The notes under the pieces were generated by a model. It ran no database searches, was not told the origin of the DNA, and worked only from the letters and a program-made list of their open reading frames with translations. Shown piece after piece: positions 52,257 to 64,000 of a stretch of DNA of 64,000 nt. The stretch is taken from NCBI GenBank assembly GCA_032433595.1, contig JASWJB010000129.1, positions 45,833 to 109,832 on the forward strand. Reading direction: 5' to 3'. A program made the position numbers and the translations under genes. The stretch comes from Conoideocrella luteorostrata. Its lineage: Eukaryota; Ascomycota; Sordariomycetes; Hypocreales; Clavicipitaceae. Each line of letters begins with the position of its first letter. Position 1 is the stretch's first letter.

Positions 52257-54390
52257 AGTTATGCCGTTGCAGTGAGCAGATTAAGGATGAAATGACAAGA
52301 AGAAGGGATAGAATATTATTTTCCGGTGAGCTTTCAGTACTTTAGATGCAGAACAAGAATTCTTGTCGCGGTGCTCCGCTCGAAGGTCGGTGTGATCGAA
52401 TACGGGGCTATCGACACTGATTGGTGATAAGTCACTTTTTTCCCTTGAAGTGTGGTGGATAGTATAGCCCTTGCATCCACAGGTAACGTGTGATTGGTAC
52501 CACGTCACACCAAAAGTTCTGTCAGATGCTGCAAACTGGCTGAGTCGAGGGTAGGCAGGGCGACAAATTACGTCAGGAAGATTAGTGCTATAAATCTTTA
52601 GCTGAATTAGTGAAGAAAGTATTAGGTGGTTGCAGGTAGTATTCCGAGAGACCTCCAAAAGTCGGTCAATTGTCGGAAATCGAGGTAACTAGCGGGTCGG
52701 TTTTGCTACGACTGCGACCAGATATATTCAAGCGTTGTATGGTATTGTTGGAAACAACAGTATGGGAGTGAGTTGGAAGGAAAAATTGAAAGCATGTCAA
52801 TTGATGAATATTGACAATGATGATAGATGATCTGATTCCTCCTCCCAATTCCGGTCCAAATGCTCCCTCGCTTTCCTTCCTGCTTCTGATATCTCGTAAT
52901 TCCTGGTATTCCTGACCTTATCGAGGTCCTGACTAAATTCCTCCGGTTTCTAGTTAACTTTTAATAACCTCTCTCATCCGACAAGTATATGAACTAATTA
53001 GTAGAACACTGCTGCACAAGTATATTAAGTATAACACGGGTTTATGGACCAACCCCCCCCTTCCCCCCCCGCGTGATTGTCATTTCCTTTGTGGCTTGAT
53101 GGGTGTGTGTGCCCATTGTGCAAATTAAAACAACGGGCTGTCTATCCGACACCTGTGCTGTAGGTATTTATGCCGTGATAACTGTGTCGTGCCGCACAAG
53201 TAAGTGTGGCAGCGTGAAAGATGGGTTGAATAGGTGTAGCCAATCATCACTAGGACCTTCGAGCACCAGACACAAGTTGGGTGCCGTCAACGTTAGTGTC
53301 ACAAAATTCAGCAAAAGGCGAAGCTCCACACTAATAGTGTGAATAACGCATTTTATACGGAGTGTAGCCTGTGACAGTTAGGCTGGGTGCCGGAGGGACG
53401 GGCCGTAAAACAATTGACCCTCACTGACATGTGAAATATTTAGTGCGGGTACCCTGACCCTGACACACTCATAATAAATTGGTAACTAAGATTTTAATGG
53501 GATCGTGCCGCTAAGCGGGGCGGATACCAATGCCATCTTGTCTACGGAGTAGCAGCAAGACCTAAGACCCCACACCCCTTTACTACAACTAGTGACGCAT
53601 AACTGCACGACGAACTCGAGCGAAAACGATGGCGTCGCAACACGTCAGCAATGCTTAAACAGATCCCCTACAGATCCCACAGAATATGATCAACGGCCCT
53701 CCCGACTAGAGGCAAAGACTGAGCTGACGGAATGAGCAGTCACCGTATTGTGCAAAAAACAATGCTGCCCATGCTGTATGTTCATTCGCCGGAGATGAGG
53801 CGGGAAATTTTCGCCAGATGGCGATAACTGCGCCAAACAATATGATGCGCTACATATTGAATAGGGGGGATCAAGCAGGATTAGCTGAGGATGCAGCCAG
53901 GAATCGTGATTTCGTGCCCGTTTTTTTCGGGTTTGGCCTTAAACTGCAACTAGACCGTATTACGTGTCAGGACGCTACTGCGTCTCCGTACAACGGCCCA
54001 GCAACTCTTCAGTGAACCTGAATATTAGCGACTCCAATAATGTGGCAGAGTACGCAAGAGTCGCTAACGTGGCACTATACTAGCACGTTAGCCGCTTTTC
54101 CAACGGCAATTAAGCACGGCAGTTCAACGGCTGGAGGCTCTTTTATGTATCTTTTAGAATAGTGTAGAACTTAATTAAATGCTTCTTGTACCTAAGTCCT
54201 ATGCAGTTTCTTAACATGTAATAATATACTTTGATTTCTGGACAAGAACTTATACGGGGCAGGTATATCGTTTAAAGAGCTGCTTAAAATATTCGTATCC
54301 CCTCTTTGATTGACACAACATTGCATTTGAATCGCGATCTTCCAAGTCTATATTTATATATATTAAACTGCCACGAGAGTTCCAAGAAAG
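52257..54390. other. Region between the methyltransferase relic and the PKS
   Basis: About 2.1 kb with no gene I can support. 53052-53075 is C-rich. The nonamer TACGGAGTA or a close variant occurs at about 53355 and 53543-53551. The last 250 bp are AT-rich and serve as the probable PKS promoter. Confidence 0.5.
54349..54366 (+). promoter_or_regulatory. TATA-like element before the PKS
   Basis: An AT-only tract with TATATTTATATATATTAA lies about 25-40 bp before the PKS start codon. It is a likely core-promoter or 5'-UTR element, though its distance to the ATG is short. Its last TAA is the in-frame stop that fixes 54391 as the first possible start. Confidence 0.4.
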
Positions 54391-57300
54391 ATGACATTTG
54401 ACGGCACGGTCAATGTAAACTTCAATGAAGTTCACGATGGAATTGCCAACGGCCCCGCACCACTGACTACCGGGCGGCATAACGGACAGCTAAATGGGCT
54501 GCACCTTGACCCCGGACCCGAACCCATCGCCGTCTGCGGTATTGGGCTCCGTCTCCCTGGAGGGATCCGCACGGGTGACGACTTCTGGGATGTTCTTTAC
54601 AACGGTAGGGATCTGCGCGGCCCGATCCCTGCGGATCGCTTCAACATTGACGCCTTCGACGATTCACTGGGAAAAACAGGTGCCATCAAGACCCGCTACG
54701 GGTACTTCCTGGACGAGGACTTGGGAGTTCTAGACACGTCCTTCTTTCATATCAGCGAATCTGAGCTGAAAAAGACAGATCCCCAGCAGAGGAAGGTTCT
54801 CGAAGTCGCCCGGGAGTGTTTCGAAAATGCCGGAGAAATTAATTGGCGTGCGAAGCCAATAGGTGTCTACGTCGGCACATTCGGGGATGACTGGCTGCAG
54901 AGTTTGACTAGGGAGAACCAGTTCAAGGGGGGATACAACTTCACCGCCGACTTAATGATTGCCAACAAAATTTCATACGAGTTTGACTTACAAGGTCCGA
55001 GGTAAGTCGCATTATCTGCTTCTCAGCGATCCCGAGTCATGAGCTGATGCAAGTTATGGTGCAGTTTGGTGATCAAAACCGGTTGCAGCGCAAGTCTGGT
55101 CTCCCTACACGAGGCATGCGGGGCTCTTCATAGAGGGGACTGCTGCGCTGCTCTGGTCTGCGGCACGTCCTTACTCATAGGACCCCATGTATTCACCGTC
55201 ATGACAGACGAGGGAATCCTCTCTCCTGACGGGTCTTGCAAAACCTTCGATGCGAGTGCCGACGGGTTTGCGCGCGCCGACGGTATTAACGCCGTCTTCC
55301 TCAAACGCCTCCCTGATGCCATCCGGGATGGCAATCCCATCCGCGCCATTATTCGCAATTCAGGATGCAACAGCGACGGCAAGTCAGAAGGGTTATTGTC
55401 ACCCCGTTCGTCCGCACAGGAGGCTTTGATTCGAAGCGTCTACGCTGCGGCGCACCTTGATCCTGCCGAGACTGGCTTTATGGAATGCCATGGCACGGGA
55501 ACGGCGACAGGCGATCCGGTTGAAGCCACTGCGGTTGGCAATGTGTTTGGGGAGAAAGGCATCTATATCGGGTCGGTACGTACACATTGCCCAGAGTAGC
55601 AACTCGAGATATGAGTATACATTCATGACTGATTGGTCATATCGTCCGTCTAGGTGAAACCCAATGTCGGTCACTCTGAGGGTGCGAGTGGTCTCACCAG
55701 CTTAATCAAGGCCATTCTCGCATTGGAGCACAAGATAATTCCACCAAACATTAAGTTCTCCCAACCAAACCCCAAAAGTAAGCGCACTCCACGCTTTGGC
55801 AGCGGCAGGAAGTTGGTTTTCTAACGGCGGCTCCAGTTCCCTTTGAAGAGAAGAAGCTTGTTGTTCCCATTGTGCCCACGCCATGGCCAAAGGATCGCGC
55901 AGAGAGGGTGTCGGTGAGCTCCTACGGAATTGGAGGAAGCAACGCGCATGTGATAGTCGACAGCGCAGAGCATTTCTTCACGAACCGTCCCTATCTAGAT
56001 TTCTCACCCCATCTGACGCCCGATGCGCCTGCTTTAACAGCAACGCGGCTGCTCCTCTTCTCGGCCAATACTGCCGATTCCGTCAAAAGATTTGCGCAAA
56101 AATGCATGGGGTACAGCCAGCGACGCCCTGAAAACTTGGTAAACTTGGCGTATACGCTTGCCTGCAGACGCGAGAAATTGCGACATCGGTCGTTTGCTCT
56201 CGTTTCGGCAAGTGGCGTTATTGTTACAGAGCCAGCTCCTGTTGTGAAGAAACCTTCTCAAGAGAAGCCCCTCGTAATGGTATTCAGCGGCCAAGGTGCT
56301 CAGTGGCCACAGATGGCTAGAGAGCTTATTTTGAGTCATCCTCTCTTCTCTCAAATTGTCAACGAGATGGATGAAATGTTGCAATCATTAGCGGAGGCCC
56401 CTGAGTGGTCATTGAAAGGTAAGCCGATGTTTCACTACAAAGCCTACTCACGCCATATTTATGCAAGAGGCAGACGAATTATTGAAACCCAAGGATAGCA
56501 GCCGAGTACACCAAGCCGAGCTGTCGCAACCCCTAACTACGGCAGTGCAGATCGGTCTCGTCAATTTGCTCTGGCGGCTTGGGATGACGCCCCAGGCTGT
56601 CATCGGTCACTCCAGCGGTGAAATTGCCGCTGCATACGCGGCTGGCCACTTATCCATGCGCGAGGCCCTCATCATTTCGTACTTCCGTGGGTTGGCCACC
56701 AAATTCCAGGCCAATAAAGGAGGTATGGCGGCAGTCGGACTCAGCGCCAGTGCAGTCAAGCCCTACTTGCTCGATGGCGTTGTTATTGCAGCAGAGAATA
56801 GTCCCAGCGCGACTACAATCTCCGGCCAAGTCGAAACACTGGACCAAATTCTTGACAAATTAAAGACCGATCACCCAGATACGCTGGCCCGGAGACTACA
56901 TGTTGATATGGCTTATCACTCTCCCCACATGGGTGTAGTTGCCGAGAGGTACATGGAGAAATTGATAAGTGAGTTGGGCTCGACAAGCCAGCTATCCTGT
57001 CCATCCAAAACGACCATGTTTTCCACCGTCACGACTCAGCCCGTCATCCATCCACTTGATTTGACGTACTGGGTCAAGAACTTGACTTCACCTGTCAAAT
57101 TCGGCCCAGGCTTCTCGACTATGCTTGCTTCTCTTTGTGCGCCGCCACTCTGCGTCGAGATCGGACCTCACTCTCAGATGACTGGACCAGTTAGCCAAAT
57201 CTGTGCGAAGGAGGGGATTCAGAGCACCTACACGCCCACCATGGTCCGATCCGCAGACTGCATTGAGTCTCTCCTCTCCGCCTTCGGCCAACTTTTTCAG

Positions 57301-60300
57301 CAGGGCATTGAGCTCGACCTCAGTGCCGACTCGACACTATTCCCGCCCGGTGAAACGCTAATCGACTTACCCTCCTACGAGTGGGATCACTCGGTCAGAT
57401 ATTGGCACGAGAACAGAGTATCGCACGACTGGCGCTTCCGTAAGTATGGACATCATGCTCTTCTCGGCGAGAGGATACCCGAAAGCAGCACTCTCGAACC
57501 GGCATGGCGCTGTGTCCTTGAGCTAGATGACGAGCCGTGGCTGAGGGACCATGTAGTTGCGAAAAGTACTGTCTTCCCTTTTGCAGGCTACGTTAGCATG
57601 GCGGGAGAGGCAATCCGCCAGGTTACAGGCATCGAAACTGGCTTCAGGGCCAAGCACGTTGTGGTGCACGCCGCTTTGGTCCTCGTTGAAAACAAACCGG
57701 TTGAGCTTATGACAACGCTTCGAAGACGCAAGCTAACAATTGAGTCTGACTCGGATTACTTCGACTTTGTTATCTCATCTCTCTCAGGACATGCATGGAC
57801 TAAGCATTGTGAAGGCAGTATTATGGCCCTGGATTATCAAAAAAGCACTACAGCGAAAGCTAAATCGTATTCGCGTAAGATTTCTGCATCTCGATGGTAC
57901 GAGATCATGGCCAGAGTCGGCCTAACATACGGCCAAAGCTTCCAGGGCATCGAATTCCTCGAGGCATCACCAACAGAGCCTGTCGCCATTGCAGATGTCA
58001 CTAGGACGGTCGAGGGATCATATCTGTTCCACCCTGCGTCAATGGACTCGGCTTTACAGCTGGTGATCGCAGCGAGGGCCAAAGCCGCCTCGCGCAATCT
58101 GACACAACTGGTTGTTCCAACCTTCATTGCAGAGATTGAAGTGTTTGCTATGTCTGATCGCATGACTGCCAAAGCATGGGCCTCTCCAGACGGCAAAGAC
58201 ATCGCATTGTTGTGCACTGCCGGTGACCGTGTTACGCTCCGCGTCAAAGGGGTTAGATTGACCACGTTAGACAACGACCAAGAGCCTGGCATGGATAGAC
58301 ACAGGGCGGCCCGCATGGAATTCTTTCCAGACATTGATTTCATGAGCGCCTCATCGCTTATTGTACCGCCAACTGTTCAAAGAAAGACGCGAGTAATTAT
58401 AGAAGAAATTGCGCTCTTGTCAATCCTAGACTCGGCTGAACGTGTTGAACACCTTGAGCCAAGCCAACTGCACTATGAAAAATACCGGAAATGGCTATAT
58501 CGGGCGCGTGAGAGGGCGATTGATGGCGCATATTCACTCTTTCAGGTAGAAGCACACTCCTTTACTGCACTCAACCAAAAACAGCGTCTGTATGAAATTG
58601 AGAAGAGACTGGCAGAGCTGACACAGGACCCTACCTGTAATGATATGGCTCATGGCATGTACAAATTAAACCACAACTGCGAAGCTCTGTTTACTGGGAA
58701 AATGGACGCGTTGCCAATACTCATGGAAGACAATATTCTGGCCAGGATCCATGACTCGATTTCCTTTGACTTCTCCAAGTATATCAGGCTTCTGTGCATT
58801 AATAAACCTACGCTACGCATACTAGAAGTCGGGGCTGGAACGGGCAGTGCGACTGAACTGATTCTCCAAGGCCTAATCAGCACTTCGAAGAACCCCGCTT
58901 ACAATGTTTACACCTTCACCGATATCTCGGCCGGTTTCTTCACACAAGCCTCGGAGAGGTTTAAACATGCCCCTAATATGGAGTACAAACTGTTTGACAT
59001 CAGCCAGTGCCCTTTTAATCAGGGTTTTCAGGCTGGGAGCTACGACCTCATTGTAGCCAATAACGTCATCCATGCAACTGAGACTCTGCAGGTTACTTTG
59101 GGTAATTTACGGAAGCTCCTTCGCCTTGGTGGTCAAATGCTCCTTTCAGAAATTTGCTCCACGGCTGTCCACGCGTTTAGCTATGTCTTTGGCCAATTTT
59201 CGGGTTGGTGGATGGGGGAGGCTGACAATAGAAAATGGGAGCCTTTCGTCTCTGTTGATCGATGGGACTGCGAGCTTAAGGCGGCTGGATTTACGGGGGT
59301 CGACAGCGTAGTGTTTGACGAAGACGAGCCATATCGGTGTATGGCAGCCATGATATCTCGCTCAACATCTCTCACGCCGAATAGGCCCCAGATAACGGCA
59401 GGTGTCGATGCTGTCACAGTACTGTGTGACAAACCAGATGAAGGTCCAAGTGCTAGTTTAATTGCTGCTCTGCGCTCGCGCAGGTATAACGTCATCGTGA
59501 CAAAATTTGGAAACTTGCCGCTGCTACCAGATCGCCCCATAATTGTCACGTTGGATCTGGAAGGCAACTTCTACCAGGACATCACGGCAGATCGTCTCTC
59601 TGCCTTCCAAGAGCTTTGTCGGCAGCATCAAGGCCAGAAGCTGCTCTGGTTGATGCCGCCAGTGCAAATCGACAGCGTGAACCCGAGAGTCGGCCAGACT
59701 CTTGGTGCACTGCGGATCATCCGGGCGGAGCTGGACCTGCCCTTTCACACTTTGGAATTGAGCCAGTCAGAGCCAAGCTTTACTGATTTGACACTAAAAG
59801 TCCTGCAAAAGATTGTTCTCCAAGACGAAAATGAAGCACTCGCTCCAGAGAGAGAGTTTGTCGTAGAGAGCGGAATTGTGAAAATCGGACGATGCCAGCC
59901 TTTTTCGTTGGAACAGGATACAGCTTCCTCGGCGGCAAGCGAGCCTGACGTAAAACGGCTGAGAATCGGCAGACCGGGATTACTTGACACGCTGCAATGG
60001 GTGGGTATTGGACACAGCCCTCTGATGGCGGATGAAGTAGAAATAGAGACGAAGGCCGTAGGACTGAACTTCAGGGTAGGCTGATTCGAAGTGCCCCCCT
60101 ATTATCGTGTTGAGTCTAACTAACGGTTTTGAAAGGATATTATGGTTTCCATGGGCATTCTGACCTTTGGAGATGGACCACCACAATTTGGCGTTGAGAT
60201 GTCGGGCATAGTAAACAAAGTTGGATCAGCTGTCCACCATGTCGGAGCCGGAGATCGCGTAATTGCACTCGCGAAGGAAGGCTGTTTCTCAACTAGAACT

Positions 60301-62351
60301 GTTATGAAAGCGTCCCTTGTGGTCAAAATACCGGAAAATCTCGGGTTCGAAGATGCTGCAACGATGCCCGCCGTATTTGGCACAGCCATCCAAGCGCTGA
60401 TGCGCGTGGCACATCTTGAGAAAGGGAAGAGTGTGCTTGTCCACTCGGCATGTGGTGGGGTTGGTCACGCAGCAGTCCAGCTTTGCAGAAATTTTGGTGC
60501 TGAGGTACACTCCATCTGTTCATGGCTCTTAATAACTCAGGAATTCGCACTGACTATCTGTTTCATAGATTTACGTCACAGTGGGCAGCGGCAACAAGGT
60601 TGAATATTGTCATAGAGTACTAGGCATTCCAAAAAATCGAATTTTCAACTCAAGAGACGATTCCTTTGTTGTTGGGGTGATGCGAGAAACTGACGATAGA
60701 GGCGTCGATATCGTGCTTAACTCATTGTCAGGGAAGCTCCTCCACGCTTCTTGGGGTTGTGTCGCGGAGTTTGGCCAGCTCATCGAACTCGGCAAGCGTG
60801 ATCTCGTCGGCTTCGGTTCTCTCGACTTGGAACCTTTCTTGCTGAATAGATCGTATTGCTGCATCGATCTGGTTCACTTGCTAGAACGACGTCCCCAGTA
60901 CGTTGGTTGCCTGCTTCAAGAAACCATTGAAATGTTCTGTGACGGAAAAATCAAACCCATACCGAGTTGCGCCGAGTTCTCTGCGCAAGAAATCGAGCAA
61001 GCCTTTCGTTACCTCCAGAAGGGTGACCATATTGGCAAGGCTATCGTGAAGATGCCGGAAAATCCTTCTGATTTAGCCGCCCGCAAGCGCCCAGACATCA
61101 ATTTCGACCCTTCTGCGAGCTACTTACTCACTGGTGGCCTAGGTGGGATAGGCAGATCTGTAGCTAGCTGGATGGCTGAATGTGGGGTGCGCAGCTTGGT
61201 CTTCTTATCTCGCTCTGCTGGCAGAGGTCAAGACGATGGGTCCTTCTTTGCTGAGCTTGCGACGTTGGGATGCATTGCCGTTCCGGTTCCGGGGCAGGCG
61301 CAGATCGTCGCAGATGTTGAGAGGGCGATTGCCTCAGCTCCGAACCCCATCAAAGGTGTGATACATCTCGCCATGGTTCTTCAGGTAAGTTTTCGAAATG
61401 GTTAGGAGGACTACCCATATCTAGAGCTAATTATGCTTTAAATAGGACGGGCGGGCTGTTGATTTGACCTTTGCAGAGTGGACGGCAGCCACTGCCCCCA
61501 AAGTCGAGGGAGCCTGGAATTTACACAATGCTTTCATTGAGCGGGGCCAGACGTTGGACTTTTTCCTCGTGTCGAGTTCGTTCACGACCCTTGTCGAACA
61601 ACCCGGCCAGAGTAATTACGCCGCCGCTAATACCTTTTTGGAGGCACTGGTCCAATACCGTCGGCGTCTTGGCCTTTCAGCAGCAGTTATTGGCCTGTGT
61701 GCTGTCGAGGACGTCGGGTTTGTCGCAGATAGCCCAATCATTCGGCGGAAGCTAAAAGCACAAGGCGTGCATTTCCTGCCAGAAAGGGAGATGCTCGAGT
61801 TCTTCCAACATGCCTTGGCAAATCAGCAGGACCAAAAACAGCATGGCGTACCTCAGGACCATTGTTCCCACTGGGCTAACAAAGGTTATACCATCGCAGG
61901 TCTGCATAGCGAGGTGCATCTCGACGACCCTGACTGCCCTACAGCTTGGCGAAAGAACCGAAAAATGGGCATGTACCATAACTTGCGTGCTAAATCGCTT
62001 ATTGCTGGCAGCAAATCGTCAAGCGGGCTTAAAGCTTTCCTTGAACAGGCGGCAGCCAGCAGCGATCCTCCACGTTTTTTGCTGGAAGATGCGGGAGTCG
62101 ACTATTTGGCGACGGAGATTGGTACGCGTATATTCCAGCTCATGATGCGGGATGCAGCCGATATGGACATTTCGATGAGCGTGAGCGCTATTGGCTTAGA
62201 TTCGCTGATAGCTGTCGAGCTCCGGAAGTGGTGGAAGCAGAGCTTTGCGGTTGATGTCACGGTGTTAGAGATGATGGGAGCTGGATCTCTTCGGCAGCTG
62301 GGGCGCTTGGCGGGTGAGGCTGTGAAGAAAAGGATAGTCGAAAGTGGCTGA
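54391..62351 (+). CDS. Highly reducing polyketide synthase (KS-AT-DH-MT-ER-KR-ACP)
   Basis: Iterative type I PKS that builds a reduced, possibly C-methylated polyketide chain. Exons: 54391-55001, 55065-55575, 55654-55777, 55837-56418, 56468-60075, 60136-60504, 60569-61384, 61446-62351, giving 2508 residues. All seven introns are GT...AG, 49-78 nt, most with clear branch sites. KS about 44-430 with Cys211 (Thr-Gly-Cys-Ser-Ala-Ser), His346 and His381. AT Ser658 in Gly-His-Ser-Ser-Gly-Glu. DH His971 and Asp1136, with Lys975 where the classical motif has Gly. MT SAM motif 1394-1402. ER about 1779-2100 with a Gly-Gly-Val-Gly NADPH site. KR Gly-rich motif 2124-2130, Ser2252, Tyr2265. ACP Ser2460. 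There is no release domain, as usual. The start follows an in-frame TAA at 54364-54366 and has A at -3. The product is unknown. No intact tailoring gene lies in the window. Confidence 0.97.
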
Positions 62352-62506
62352 AATTTCATCCACAGGACCAGGCCAAGCCTGCATTTGCTTCAGAGACAGC
62401 TCAATGTAGCATAGACAGCGATATCGTGATGAAAACTTTGCTACTGGTCCACCGTTAGAGACAAAGCGTCTATTCAACAGAGGTTTATAAAAAAATGCAA
62501 AAAGTA

Positions 62507-62598
62507 GCGCACAAAATGCCCGTGGGATAAGCGGTTTTTAGCTTGGGCTATAAGTCGAAAAAGAAGGAGACCATAAGTAGTGCTCTAGAGACCAAGAC
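62507..62598 (+). repeat. Dispersed block B, copy 9 (left arm of a hairpin)
   Basis: 92-bp arm starting GCGCACAAAATG, 155 bp after the PKS stop codon. The reverse arm is 62661-62752. Arms match at close to nine bases in ten, and the differences are mostly transitions. Confidence 0.88.
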
Positions 62599-62660
62599 TA
62601 CTTCTGTTAAGTAGCTTCTTTATAATATATACTTATAGTAGGGGATACACTAGAAAGATC

Positions 62661-62752
62661 GTCTTAGTCTCCAGAGCGCTGCTTATGGTCTCCTCCTTCT
62701 TCGGCTTACAGCCCAAGCTAAAAACCGCTTATCCTGCCGAAATTTTGTGCGC
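62661..62752 (-). repeat. Dispersed block B, copy 10 (right arm of a hairpin)
   Basis: Reverse complement of 62507-62598 across a 62-bp AT-rich spacer. It continues at 62753-62900 into a reverse satellite unit ending GGACCAAGACCAGGCC. Confidence 0.88.
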
Positions 62753-63229
62753 TGTCCGCCGCTGAGGTATATTCTACGCCCTGGCATCTATTTCATCGTG
62801 TGCGCCGGGGGCTTTTCTGCATCTTGTGCGCTAGGTTTGGTGCTGTTCTGGTGCGTTGCGTGCGAGCCCCCTATTGTCGGACCAAGACCAGGCCGAGAAG
62901 AACTACACACGACTAACTGCTCAAGAGCCACACGACTGCACCGCACAAGAACTACACGCCGGCTCCGTGTGCGGCTAGCCGCTCATCAGCCCTGTTCGTG
63001 GCGCGCGTAGAGGGGGCACACACGCACGCACACACACAGGCATACAGGCAAGTACATGATCTACCAACGCCCACTCACTGTTATCGGAGTATATACATAT
63101 ACAAGCCTTGCAAAAAGTCTTGCAAAGTCCGCGCGGCTGGGATTACATCTCATATGCAGCATTTTTCCATTATCATCTGAAAAGGTTCAAATCTCGGAAG
63201 ACGTACAGGCAACACAAAATGCAAAAGCA
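62753..63229. other. Satellite remnant and simple repeats
   Basis: Reverse satellite to about 62900, then an ACACGACT-type tract (62905-62960), a (CACACG)n tract at 63015-63040, and a 40-bp fragment of the 75-bp repeat at 63180-63215. No gene. Confidence 0.55.
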
Positions 63230-63320
63230 GCGCCCAAAATGCCGGCAGGCTGAGTGGATTTCAGCTCGGGTTGTGAGCAGAAAAAGAAAGAGACTGTGGG
63301 CGGTCCTCCGGAGAGTAGGA
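63230..63320 (+). repeat. Dispersed block B, copy 11
   Basis: GCGCCCAAAATGCC to GGAGAGTAGGAC, preceded directly by the 75-bp repeat fragment. Confidence 0.8.
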
Positions 63321-64000
63321 CAACGTCCTCGTAGTTTATACTAACTCTTTGCTAGTAGTAAGGTGTGCATGTGATATTTCCCTTTGATGTTCTGCTCCTA
63401 CAGTAGCCTACGTTATGCCAAGTGATGAAACAGCCACTTTTTCGACTCAAAACACACCCCCGACACACAGGTATACTGGCATCTGACACACAACCGGTAA
63501 CGCTCCGTACAATTCGTGAAAGGTTCTCACAGAGGCCTTCCGTAATCCGTAGAGACCTTGCTTGTAGCAAGATCAAATGGTTAGACAGGTTATTCGGCGT
63601 GTAACGGGCCGGGCCACTCCGCACTTCAGTGGAGCAGTCCAGTCATAATAAGTTACGGAGCAAAGCTCCTGCTAGTAACACACTTCGTGACTCAGGAAAA
63701 AGCAATTGAATTCGATGATGGTCTGCCTACGTGTGGAATAAGCCTCTTGTAGCTGTAGCATTTGATCTGACCAATCCGGTTAAGCCCAAAACCTCACATG
63801 AACCAATTATGGCCACCCTAGAGCTTCCTTTTCCGCCCGCATACCACGAATCGCCATGAAAACATATCAACATTTCTTGAGTTTCCTGCACCTTCCCGCA
63901 AGCCCAATCCCTACTGGCGTGAATAAGTTGGATGCGCTGCTGCTTCAGATACACCCGTGGATTGTGGATTGTGGATTGTGTGTGTGTGTGTGTGTGTGTG
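63321..64000. other. No gene; duplicated fragment and window-end microsatellite
   Basis: 63490-63570 resembles, inverted, the AGGTCTCTACGAATTACGG region at 49080-49260. 63955-64000 is (GTGGATT)n followed by (GT)n running to the window edge. Confidence 0.55.

Noticed and set aside
52281..52658. 125-codon minus-strand frame next to the methyltransferase
   Set aside because: No family resemblance, odd composition and AT-rich context. It looks like a chance open frame.
57837..58343. 168-codon antisense frame inside the PKS
   Set aside because: It lies wholly inside PKS coding sequence on the other strand with no domain similarity.

Overview
This window is DNA of a filamentous ascomycete (Pezizomycotina). 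The signs are short introns (49-78 nt) with GT/AG ends and CTAAC/CTGAC-like branch sites, a highly reducing polyketide synthase, an NWD-type NACHT-WD40 receptor, Tad1-type LINE and pogo/Fot1-type relics, and nonsense changes of the kind left by repeat-induced point mutation (RIP). I cannot name the species. Most of the window is a repeat-rich accessory region.

Only three genes look intact. A three-exon NOD-like receptor (13515-17524) carries six nearly identical WD40 units. A two-exon divergent protein kinase lies at 38006-39308. An eight-exon HR-PKS of about 2508 residues (54391-62351) has the order KS-AT-DH-MT-ER-KR-ACP with its catalytic residues in place. A small methyltransferase divergent from the PKS (51540-52256, minus) is broken by two in-frame stops. 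A DUF7924-like gene (9440-10897) keeps its conserved C-terminal half but is shifted near the N-terminus.

The rest is fossil sequence. 1-6.3 kb holds a SEY1 fragment, a kinase pseudogene with a minisatellite inside it, a palindrome-bearing tandem repeat, two solo LTRs, an eL13 fragment and a kinase relic broken by an inversion. 18.4-29.2 kb holds four fragments of the uL16/RPL10 gene, one with a solo LTR inside it, a BCKDH E1-beta fragment, a decayed minus-strand Tad-like LINE, a pogo transposase relic and a 55-bp VNTR. 29.7-49 kb is built from a dispersed 75-bp (25-codon) repeat, a roughly 190-bp satellite, a roughly 100-bp block present about twelve times, more LINE pieces, and a STU1/CLASP fragment between inverted copies of that block. 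49.7-51.2 kb holds three more solo LTRs and a C2H2 zinc-finger relic.

The most unusual property is the density of broken housekeeping-gene fragments (SEY1, eL13, uL16 x4, STU1, BCKDH E1-beta, perhaps eL38). uL16 copies keep their intron, so they arose by DNA-level duplication, not retroposition. Together with a STU1 fragment inside an inverted repeat, this suggests a gene-fragment-capturing or rearranging process worth testing.
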